From contig CABUWA010000015.1 in NCBI GenBank assembly GCA_902495085.1, positions 1-21,775 on the forward strand: a stretch of 21,775 nt of DNA, in the 5' to 3' direction. The translations under genes were made by a program, and so were the position numbers. Of the stretch, positions 15,772 to 21,775 are shown one piece after another. This DNA comes from an uncultured Collinsella sp. (lineage in GTDB: Bacteria > Actinomycetota > Coriobacteriia > Coriobacteriales > Coriobacteriaceae). Numbering within the stretch: the stretch's first letter is position 1; each line of letters opens with the position of its first letter. The notes below the pieces were generated by a model. The model made no database searches and was not told the origin of the DNA. It saw only the letters and a list, made by a program, of their open reading frames with translations.

Positions 15772-17790
15772 TTAACCCATTTGCACGGCGAGCACGAGGA
15801 ACACCACGAGTGCCGCGACGATGTAGCAGATATAGATGCTGTAGTTGCCGCCCTCGAGCTTATTCGCGAGGTCGGCGAGCTTCTCGACGCCCTTATGAGG
15901 GGCATCAACGAGAACCTTGTCGGGTACGGGCTCCACAGCCTCGGCCACACCGGTGAGCTTCTGGAAGAAGTGCGCGATGGACCAGCAGACGGCCGTGCAG
16001 CGGTCACGCAGCGTGTAGAGCGGCTGCATAAACCAGGACACCTCGGAGGCAAAGGTCGTGGCCACGACGGGCATATGCTCGTTGGGAGCATAGCCGCATG
16101 CCCACGGCTGAGACTTCTGCACCTTACCGACGGTCTTGAGCTTGCGGTAGCCGCAGGCAAGGCCGACAAGCACCACGAGCGCAATGGCGATCGCGGGCGT
16201 GGAGGTGGCAGCACCGGAGTACTGGTTCATGAGCTCCATGCCCTCGGCGGCAAACACGCCACCGTACGGATGTAGCACGGACGCGGCGACATCGACCAGC
16301 ACGGGCGCGATCACGGGAGCGCCAATGCCCAGTACGACGCAGATGGCCGCGAGCAGGCCCTGCGCAAACACCATGGGGGCGGGAACCTCCTTGGCATTGG
16401 CCGCGGCCTCGGAGCGGGGCGCGGAGGCAAAGGAGACGCCATAGGCCTTGACGAAGCACGTGACGGCCAGCGCGCCGGTAATGGCAAGCGCGACGGCAGC
16501 GAACACGGCCACGATCATAACGGCCTTGTCACCCTGCATGGCGGCATTAAACAGCGACTGATAGGTAAACCACTCGGACACAAAGCCGTTGAAGGGCGGG
16601 ATGGCAGAGATAGCAAGCGCGCCAATGAGGAAGCAGATGGCCGTTGCCGGCATACGACGGAACAGGCCGCCCATCTTCTCCATATTGCGCGTACCCGTGG
16701 AGTACAGCAGCGCACCGGCGCCCAAGAACAGCTCGCCCTTAAACATCGCGTGGTTAAACGTGTGGTAGAGGGCGGCCATCAGAGCCAGGACGGCGATGCC
16801 GACAGAGTTGAGCGCCATGGCGGCCATGGAGGCGCCGACGCCGAGCAGAATGATGCCGATGTTCTCGACGGAGTGATAGGCCAGCAGACGCTTGATGTCA
16901 TGCTCCTGCAGGGCGAAGGCCACGCCGAGGACCGACGAAATCGCACCGAAGACCATGACCATAAGGCCCCACCAGACCTGAACGCCCGAGGCGGAGAGCA
17001 GGTCGAGACCAACCTTGAGGATGCCGAAGATACCGATCTTGATCATGCCGCCGGACATGAGGGCCGACACGTTGGACGGCGCCTCGGGATGTGCCTTGGG
17101 CAGCCAACCGTGCAGCGGGATGATACCGGCCTTGGCGCCAAAGCCAAAGAAGGCGAGCACGAAGCACACGGATGCGACCGCGGGGCTAAACTGCGTGGCG
17201 CGGAAATCCGCAAAGGCAAACGAGCCACCGGCAAAGTTGGTCATGGTGAGGAAGCTCGCCATGATGAGCACAAAGCCCACGTGCGCGATCACAAAATAGA
17301 GCCAACCGCCATGGATGGAGTTCTCGTTCTCCTCGATCACGACCAGGAAGTACGAGGTCAGCGACATGAGCTCAAAGGCGACCAGGAACCAAAACACGTT
17401 GTCGGCGGTGATGACGAGCATCATGGACGCCACGAAGGTGTTAAAGAAGAAGCCGGCGCGGCCCTTTTTGCCCGGGTACTCATCAAAGTAGTTGAGACCG
17501 TAGATCGAGCCGGCAAACGCGAGCACCGAGATGAGCGCCACGAACAGGCCGGACAGCTGATTGAGCAGCAGCTGGAAATGGGCAAACGGGAAGAACACGA
17601 TGGTGTCGACCGACGTGACATCGCCCAGCACGGCCTGGATACCGGCCACAAACGAAAGCACCGCGGCGACGGCGCCGATAAGGCAGCCGGCGGTCTTGGC
17701 GGCGTTATCGGCCTTGATCAGCAGAACCGAGGCGAGCGCACCGATGCACGAGACGGCAAGCGATGCGATAAACAGCGTCATGCTATCCAT
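15772..17790 (-). CDS. hyfB: Hydrogenase-4 membrane subunit HyfB (NuoL-like)
   Basis: A 672-residue polytopic membrane protein, identical in length to E. coli HyfB. It is the distal, NuoL-like antiporter subunit. Conserved charged residues are E140 in LVAFELMSLTSYF, K220 in FFGFGAKAGIIPLHGWLPKAH and K251 in SGGMIKIGI; LQEHDIKRLLAYHSVENIG is a family loop. After about residue 540 a soluble stretch (CGYAPNEHMPVVATTFASEVSWFMQPLYTLRD is the recognisable part in the nucleotide range 16012-16107) leads to a last membrane helix at the extreme C-terminus. The ATG overlaps the hyfA stop by eight bases and has AAGGGAG eight bases upstream. Confidence 0.95.
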   Translation of the reverse strand: MDSMTLFIASLAVSCIGALASVLLIKADNAAKTAGCLIGAVAAVLSFVAGIQAVLGDVTSVDTIVFFPFAHFQLLLNQLSGLFVALISVLAFAGSIYGLNYFDEYPGKKGRAGFFFNTFVASMMLVITADNVFWFLVAFELMSLTSYFLVVIEENENSIHGGWLYFVIAHVGFVLIMASFLTMTNFAGGSFAFADFRATQFSPAVASVCFVLAFFGFGAKAGIIPLHGWLPKAHPEAPSNVSALMSGGMIKIGIFGILKVGLDLLSASGVQVWWGLMVMVFGAISSVLGVAFALQEHDIKRLLAYHSVENIGIILLGVGASMAAMALNSVGIAVLALMAALYHTFNHAMFKGELFLGAGALLYSTGTRNMEKMGGLFRRMPATAICFLIGALAISAIPPFNGFVSEWFTYQSLFNAAMQGDKAVMIVAVFAAVALAITGALAVTCFVKAYGVSFASAPRSEAAANAKEVPAPMVFAQGLLAAICVVLGIGAPVIAPVLVDVAASVLHPYGGVFAAEGMELMNQYSGAATSTPAIAIALVVLVGLACGYRKLKTVGKVQKSQPWACGYAPNEHMPVVATTFASEVSWFMQPLYTLRDRCTAVCWSIAHFFQKLTGVAEAVEPVPDKVLVDAPHKGVEKLADLANKLEGGNYSIYICYIVAALVVFLVLAVQMG

Positions 17791-18400
17791 TGTTTACGCT
17801 CCCTTCTGCTTTCTCGGAGAGGCCCTGGGCCACAGCGGTAACGTCGACGACCGGACCGTTTTCGATCGAGCGCAGGCGCTTGGCCTCGTCGAGCTCGCGA
17901 TCGGCCGCGCCGCCCATGACGGTCAGCGCCTTGGTGGGGCACGCCGCCACACAATGCGGGCCGTCCGGATCGAAGGCGCACAGGTCGCACTTGACAGCGC
18001 AGGTGTACTGGCCGGGAGCCCACGTAAGCAGGCTGCTCAGGGACTTAGGATACGAAGGCGTCGGGTCGCACATGCCTGCGACACCGGCGATAGACGTGCC
18101 ATCGGGATGGATGGCTCCGAAGGGGCACGCGATGGCGCACAGCCTGCACCCGATGCACTCCTGCTCCTTGACGTGGATGCGATCGCCATCGTGCTCGATG
18201 GCATTCACCGGGCAAACCTCGGCGCAGGGGGCACCCTCGCAATGGTGGCAGGCAAGGGCGGCCGAAATACCGCCGGTCTTCACGAGCGCCAGGCGCGGCG
18301 TATCCTGAAGACCCTGCATCCGGTGGGCGTCGGCACAGGCGGACTGGCATGTTCCGCAGCCGATGCACCTCTCCGGGTTGATGTCGATGAAGCGGTTCAT
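17783..18400 (-). CDS. hyfA: Four-cluster ferredoxin subunit HyfA (HycB family)
   Basis: A 205-residue protein, the same length as E. coli HyfA, with sixteen cluster cysteines for four [4Fe-4S] centres. The first motif is C12, C15, C18, C22 (RCIGCGTCQSAC); then CHHCEGAPCAEVCP, ECIGCRLCAIACP and KCDLCAFDPDGPHCVAACP follow. GLQDTPRLALVKT is very like HyfA. It is the expected electron bridge from formate dehydrogenase H to the hydrogenase arm. I chose ATG at 18400 (MNRFIDINPE, as in HydN/HyfA proteins); a GTG two codons earlier at 18406 is possible but falls inside the Shine-Dalgarno region (AAAGGAAG). A strong hairpin lies between this gene and fdhF. Confidence 0.94.
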   Translation of the reverse strand: MNRFIDINPERCIGCGTCQSACADAHRMQGLQDTPRLALVKTGGISAALACHHCEGAPCAEVCPVNAIEHDGDRIHVKEQECIGCRLCAIACPFGAIHPDGTSIAGVAGMCDPTPSYPKSLSSLLTWAPGQYTCAVKCDLCAFDPDGPHCVAACPTKALTVMGGAADRELDEAKRLRSIENGPVVDVTAVAQGLSEKAEGSVNNG

Positions 18401-18411
18401 CCCCACTTCCT

Positions 18412-18457
18412 TTCAAAATAACGGGCCGGGCTCCCGAACGTACGGGACGCCCGACCC
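18412..18457 (-). terminator. Hairpin terminator or attenuator between fdhF and hyfA
   Basis: Arms 18423-18436 and 18443-18457 form a stem of about 14 pairs with a six-base loop and a single bulged base. One position is a G-U wobble in the minus-strand RNA but a C-A mismatch in the plus-strand RNA, so the fold favours the minus-strand transcript. It is followed on the minus strand by GTTATTTTG, a short T-rich tract, and then directly by the hyfA ribosome-binding site. The imperfect T tract suggests partial termination, allowing different levels of fdhF and hyf expression. Confidence 0.7.
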
Positions 18458-18478
18458 AAAAAGCCAACGAGAACGGGA

Positions 18479-20701
18479 CTACACGATTTGATTCACGTGC
18501 GTCTCGTCGTCGAACTTGGCGGCACCGGGCTCAACGTCTTGGGGAGCGGCGGCGTCCACCAGAGCCTGCTTGAGCTCGGTGTACTGACGCTCCACCTCGC
18601 CCTCGGCCCAGACCTGGTCGGCGATAGCGTCGACCTGGCAGGCGGAGAACTTGTCCTCGGGCGTATGCGAGACCGGGTCGACCTTATGGATGGTCAGCTC
18701 GTTGCACTTGCCGATCCACCACTGGTAAGTCATGTAGACCGTGCCCTTGTTGATGCGATCGCTCACGTCGGCACGGCTGTATACCTGGCCGCGGCGGCTG
18801 TGAATCGAGACGATGTCGCCATTCTTGATGCCGCGCGCCTCGGCGTCCGCGGGATTCATACGGACAAAGCCGGGCTCGTCGGCAAGCAGCGCCAGCGTCT
18901 TGCAGTTGCCGGTCATCGAGCGGCAGCTGTAGTGGCCGACCTCGCGGACGGTGCACAGGATGAGCGGGTACTCATCGTCGGGAAGCTCGGAGGGCGCCTC
19001 CCAGTCGTGCGCCATCAGGTTGGCGCGGCCGTCCTTGGTGGTGAACTTGCCACCAGCGAACATGTCGGGCGTACCGTGGTCGTTCACATCGGTGCTCTTG
19101 ACGGGCCACTGGGCGTAGCCGCCCTCGGGAGCCATCTTCTCGTAGGTCGCGCCCACAAAGTTGGGGCACAGGCTAATGCACTCGTTCCAGATCTGCTCGG
19201 TGTTGTCGTAGTGCATGGGATAGCCCATACGCGTGGACAGGTCCGCGAAGATCTCCCAGTCGTGACGGCACTCGCCCTTGGGCGGAACGGCCGCGTCAAA
19301 GTGCTGGAAGCTACGGTCGGATGCGGTAAAGACGCCCTCGTGCTCACCCCAAGAGGTGGCAGGCAGGATGACGTCGGCGAGCATGGTCGTCTGCGTCATA
19401 AAGATGTCCTGGCAAATGAACAGATCCAGCTCGGAGAGCGTCTTGCGCATTCCGGCCGAATCGGGCTCGGTCTGTACCGGGTCCTCGCCGTAGTTGTAGA
19501 AGCAGTGCACCTTGCCCTCGTCGACCAGGTGGCCCAGGTCGGTGAGCTTGTAGCCCTCCTCGAGCGGGAGCTTTTCCTCGGGCACGCCCCAAGCCTTGGC
19601 AAACTTGGCACGCACTGCGGGGTCGGTGACTTTCTGGTAGCCAGGGTACAGGTTGGGCAGCATGCCCATATCGCAGGAGCCCTGGACGTTGTTCTGACCG
19701 CGCACGGGCGCGAGGCCGGAGTTGGGTTTGCCGATCTGGCCGGCAACGCAGGCGATGGAGGCGATGGTGTGCACCGTCTTCAGGTTCTGCTTCTGCTGGC
19801 ATACGCCCATACCCCAGCCAATGATGGCAGAGGGCTTCGCCGTGGCGTACATCTCGGCAGCTTGGTGGATCAACGCGGGCTCGACACCCGTGATGTCCTG
19901 TACGGATTCGGGAGTGTAGTTCTTGATGGTCTCCCACCATTCGTCAAAGCCGTTCGTGTGCTCGGCGACGAATTCCTTGTCGTAGAGGCCATCGTTGACC
20001 AAGCAGTTGGCAAAGGCGTTGAGGAACGCAACGTTGCAACCGTTCTTGATCGGAAGGTAGAGATCGGCGATACGCGCGGTTTCGATATGGCGCGGGTCGG
20101 CGACGATGATCTTGCAACCCTTTTCTTTGGCTCGCACGATACGCCTTGCGACGATGGGGTGCGAATCGGCAGGGTTATAGCCGAAGAGGAAAATGCAGCC
20201 CGCATCCTCCATACCGGGGATGGAGCATGACATGCAACCTGAACCAACCGTGTCCATCAGACCGAGGACAGTAGGGCCGTGTCAAGTACGGGCGCAGTTG
20301 TCCACGCTGTGGGTGCCGATGCACGCACGCGTAAACTTCTGCATGACGTAGTTCGCCTCATTGCCGCCGCCTCGCGAAGAGCCAGTGGTCATGACAGCGT
20401 TAGGACCATATTCGTCAATTATGGCCTGCATCTTAGATGCGGTGAAATCCAGTGCCTCGTCCCAGCTTACGCGCTCAAGATCCGCGCCCTTAGTGCGGCG
20501 GATCATCGGGTGCAGTACGCGAGGAGTCAAGATCTTGGTGTCGTTGATGAAGTCGTAGCCGCTCATGCCCTTAAGGCACAGCTCGCTCTGGTTGGTGATG
20601 CCGTTGAGCGGTTCGGTGCCCACGACCTGGCCGTTTTGGACCAAGAGGTTAAACTGGCAACCGGCGCCGCAGTACGGGCAGATCACTTTATGCTTCTCCA
20701 T
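18479..20701 (-). CDS. fdhF: Selenocysteine formate dehydrogenase H (FdhF), TGA read as Sec140
   Basis: A 740-residue molybdopterin enzyme oxidising formate to CO2. An in-frame TGA at 20284-20282 is codon 140, exactly the position of selenocysteine in E. coli FdhF; the context DNCART-Sec-HGPTVLGL parallels DCCARV-Sec-HGPSVAGL. The [4Fe-4S] cysteines C8, C11, C15 and C42, plus Lys44, have the same numbering as in E. coli. Downstream, FGYNPADSHPIVA, PVRGQNNVQG, SWGEHEGVFTA, TVREVGHYSCRSMTGNC and KGTVYMTYQWWIG are strongly conserved, so this is a functional selenoenzyme rather than a pseudogene. No export signal is present, so it is cytoplasmic. The start at 20701 has GGAAGGAGGG just upstream. 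It follows hydN by 76 bases and needs SelA, SelB and tRNA-Sec, encoded at the other end of the window. Confidence 0.97.
20248..20284 (-). promoter_or_regulatory. Bacterial SECIS element of fdhF
   Basis: Immediately after the UGA, the mRNA forms a stem UGUCC/GGACA extended by UC/GA with a single bulged U, closed by apical loop GGUCU (20259-20263). In E. coli fdhF the loop GGUCU occupies the same positions (22-26 counted from the U of UGA), and the first eleven bases, UGACACGGCCC, are identical. The loop G and U and the bulged U are the residues SelB recognises there. A looser lower stem (CC/GG) follows across an internal loop. Confidence 0.9.
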
Positions 20702-20724
20702 GACACCCTCCTTCCTTTCTCTGC

Positions 20725-20740
20725 TACCGATTAATCGGTA
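20725..20740 (-). promoter_or_regulatory. Perfect 16-bp palindrome in the hydN-fdhF gap
   Basis: TACCGATTAATCGGTA is a perfect palindrome centred about 31 bases upstream of the fdhF ATG. It could be a dimeric regulator site, or in RNA a six-pair hairpin with a UUAA loop just before the fdhF ribosome-binding site. No convincing -10/-35 pair is visible around it; TTGTCA upstream has no good partner. Confidence 0.5.
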
Positions 20741-20777
20741 CGTATTTGACAATCGTTGGGCTTGTATGGCCGCCCGC

Positions 20778-21296
20778 CTACGCCTCGTTTTCGATGGTGG
20801 CGCGGGCACGCTCGGCGGTCAGTTCCGCCAGGCGCTCCTCGTCTACCAGGGTGAGGCCCTTGGTCGGGCACGCCTCGGCACACGCCGGACCGCCGGGACG
20901 GTCCACGCACAGGTCGCACTTGAGCACGAAGCTCTTAGTCTGCGAACCCACGCGCACGTCGCCCATCAATACGGGGACCTGCATGGTCGCCACGCTCACG
21001 GCGCCAAAGGGGCAGGCCATGACGCAGCTCTTGCAGCCGATGCATTTGTCCTCGTTAACACCGATGCGATGGTTCTTTGGATCAAAGAACAAGGCACCCG
21101 TGGGGCAGGCCTTGGCGCACGGGGCATCCTCGCAGTGATGGCAAGCCACCGGTGCGGAGATCTCGTACGTACGCGTCACGCGCAGGCGCGGCGCGGCGAT
21201 GTTGCCGGGGATGTCGTGTGCCTCGATACACGCCGCCATGCAGGTTTGACACCCAATGCAGCGCGAGGAATCGGCTACGACTCGTTTATTGCCCAT
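20778..21296 (-). CDS. hydN: Four-cluster ferredoxin HydN (formate dehydrogenase electron carrier)
   Basis: A 172-residue protein with four [4Fe-4S] motifs: C13, C16, C19, C23 (RCIGCQTCMAAC), CHHCEDAPCAKACP, KCIGCKSCVMACPFGA and KCDLCVDRPGGPACAEACP. Length and ending (LAELTAERARATIENEA) resemble E. coli HydN (175), which is linked to formate dehydrogenase H activity. It is a paralogue of HyfA in the same cluster and probably relays electrons from FdhF or helps its assembly. The start MGNKRVVADSS was chosen because AGGAGGGAG lies eight bases upstream; an in-frame extension to 21422 has no ribosome site and no family similarity. It is the first gene of the minus-strand cluster. Confidence 0.93.
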   Translation of the reverse strand: MGNKRVVADSSRCIGCQTCMAACIEAHDIPGNIAAPRLRVTRTYEISAPVACHHCEDAPCAKACPTGALFFDPKNHRIGVNEDKCIGCKSCVMACPFGAVSVATMQVPVLMGDVRVGSQTKSFVLKCDLCVDRPGGPACAEACPTKGLTLVDEERLAELTAERARATIENEA

Positions 21297-21473
21297 GTTG
21301 TTCACTCCCTCCTGAATCCCATGCCGGAGAGACCCTGTCGACGTTGCCCCAAGCCGCCCGTGGCCTGGCATCGGCGTATCGAATGCATGCGGCGAAACAG
21401 GCACTCGGTAGAATTTCTCCAACGGTATACAGGTTGAATATACGCAGTTGCAGGGGGCAAACTTGAGCGTAGG

Positions 21474-21499
21474 CCCTGCAATACGGGTGTATTGCAGGG
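21474..21499. promoter_or_regulatory. Perfect 11-bp inverted repeat, likely operator upstream of hydN-fdhF
   Basis: Arms CCCTGCAATAC (21474-21484) and GTATTGCAGGG (21489-21499) are perfectly complementary around the spacer GGGT. No T tract follows on either strand, so it is not a typical terminator. An extra half-site TTGCAGGG occurs at 21448-21455, overlapping the candidate hydN -35. This arrangement fits a dimeric regulator binding upstream of the formate dehydrogenase genes. The regulator is unknown. Confidence 0.55.
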
Positions 21500-21540
21500 A
21501 TTTGGGCAGGTTGGAATTATTCTCTAGAAGCTATAAAGGT

Positions 21541-21623
21541 GAGTGTATTACATGCGTACGCCCAAGAAAGATTTCACGCTCATTTCTGAAGGATGTAGTA
21601 CGTTTGTAATATCGTTTACACTC
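21541..21623. repeat. Imperfect long inverted repeat with 38-base spacer
   Basis: The arm 21541-21559 (GAGTGTATTACATGCGTAC) is the reverse complement of 21598-21623 apart from two mismatches and a seven-base insertion in the second arm. The outer GAGTGTA/TACACTC and inner TTACA/TGTAA blocks match exactly. It may be a protein-binding region for the divergent gene on the right. Confidence 0.4.
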
Positions 21624-21710
21624 AATTACTCTAGTGCAATAAAGTAGTGGTTGTATGATTGGCTATTATTAGCCGATGTTGTATTTGACTATTCAAATTG
21701 CACGCTCATT
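21571..21710. repeat. Direct repeat pair ATT(T/G)CACGCTCATT
   Basis: Fourteen bases at 21571-21584 recur with one mismatch at 21697-21710. Each copy is followed within about ten bases by a purine-rich GAAGGA or GGGAGG. A small inverted repeat GGCTA-TTAT-TAGCC lies between them at 21661-21674. The second copy ends just before the ribosome site of the right-edge gene, so these may be operator copies or remnants of a duplicated leader. Confidence 0.4.
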
Positions 21711-21724
21711 AAGGGAGGCCAGTG

Positions 21725-21775
21725 ATGTCATCGACTCAAAAACGAGCCATCCTGCAGGTGCGCATTCGCGAGGAA
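21725..21775 (+). CDS. Partial small gene, possible ribbon-helix-helix (RelB/DinJ-like) antitoxin start
   Basis: Seventeen codons run off the right edge: MSSTQKRAILQVRIREE. The ATG is preceded by GGGAGG about seven bases upstream, and the whole upstream region has promoter-like composition, so a real start is likely. The segment ILQVRIREE resembles the N-terminal beta-strand of RelB/DinJ antitoxins and other ribbon-helix-helix proteins (pattern LQVRIDEEL). With so few residues the family is a guess. It is the only accepted gene on the plus strand and is divergent from hydN, so it may not belong to the formate cluster. Confidence 0.5.
   Translation, partial: MSSTQKRAILQVRIREE

Larger units (their letters stand above)
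21297..21724. other. Divergent intergenic region between hydN and the right-edge gene
   Basis: 428 bases without a credible gene. The 21297-21420 part is GC-rich and reads as the hydN leader; a weak hairpin GCCTG/CAGGC can be drawn, but I recognise no known riboswitch. From about 21420 rightward the sequence becomes clearly AT-richer, as expected of promoters. A weak hydN promoter candidate on the minus strand is CTGCAA (21448-21453) with TATACC (21424-21429), 18 bases apart. On the plus strand TATGAT at 21654-21659 is a possible -10 with a poor -35. Several repeats listed separately lie here. Confidence 0.6.

Noticed and set aside
18488..20230. Plus-strand open frame of 580 codons opposite fdhF.
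   Set aside because: Antisense shadow of fdhF; no domain is recognisable, while the minus strand encodes strongly conserved FdhF sequence.
20282..20284. TGA in fdhF read as a nonsense mutation making a pseudogene.
   Set aside because: The stop is exactly at the Sec140 position, has a SECIS hairpin after it, and flanking frames are fully conserved; the decoding genes are in the same window.
21297..21420. Possible molybdenum-cofactor riboswitch in the hydN leader.
   Set aside because: I could draw only weak hairpins and did not find the conserved GCCTCCCGT-like core remembered from the E. coli moaA leader. An Infernal scan with the MOCO model would settle it.
21297..21500. Sigma-54 promoter with FhlA-type upstream sites, as in E. 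coli fdhF/hyc.
   Set aside because: No GG-N10-GC element in the right setting was evident, and the presumed actinobacterial host would be expected to lack sigma-54.
1..21775. CRISPR arrays, insertion sequences and rRNA genes.
   Set aside because: No regularly spaced repeats, transposase-like frames with terminal inverted repeats, or rRNA sequence were seen on reading through the window.

Overview
This looks like one end-to-end metabolic locus from a high-GC, anaerobic actinobacterium. Gene content and codon style fit a gut Coriobacteriia member, Collinsella-like; that assignment is inference, because no ribosomal marker is present. Every gene I accept lies on the minus strand except one partial plus-strand gene at the far right edge. 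Transcription therefore runs from high to low coordinates.

Layout in transcription order. (1) 21296-18479: hydN (four-cluster ferredoxin) and fdhF, the selenocysteine formate dehydrogenase. fdhF is read through an in-frame TGA at 20282-20284 that is followed by a SECIS hairpin very like that of E. coli fdhF. (2) 18400-6766: a complete hydrogenase-4 type (Hyf) formate hydrogenlyase operon, hyfA-B-C-D-E-F-G-H-I-J, then a HycI-type maturation protease. Genes are overlapping or spaced by only a few bases, each with a clear Shine-Dalgarno. (3) 6726-5887: a formate/nitrite channel (FocA family), closed by a strong intrinsic terminator at 5829-5864. (4) 5764-3647: an orphan cysteine-type molybdopterin oxidoreductase resembling thiosulfate/polysulfide reductase catalytic subunits. 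(5) 3570-16: the selenocysteine decoding set selA-selB-selC (selenocysteine synthase, Sec-specific elongation factor, tRNA-Sec).

How the parts fit: FdhF oxidises formate to CO2. Electrons pass through HyfA and/or HydN to the HyfH/HyfI iron-sulfur chain and the [NiFe] site of HyfG, which makes H2. The membrane arm HyfB-C-D-E-F contains three antiporter-like subunits that keep the charged residues used by complex I for ion pumping. HycI and HyfJ serve maturation of the large subunit, FocA moves formate, and SelA/SelB/tRNA-Sec make FdhF translatable. Not seen in the window: selD, the hypABCDEF nickel-insertion genes, molybdopterin biosynthesis genes, and any FhlA/HyfR-type regulator.

The only sizeable non-coding stretch is 21297-21724. 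It separates hydN from a divergent small gene whose visible start resembles a ribbon-helix-helix antitoxin, and it holds several inverted and direct repeats that look like operators. No CRISPR array, insertion sequence or rRNA was seen. Homology statements come from recognising family motifs and remembered E. coli proteins, not from a database search.
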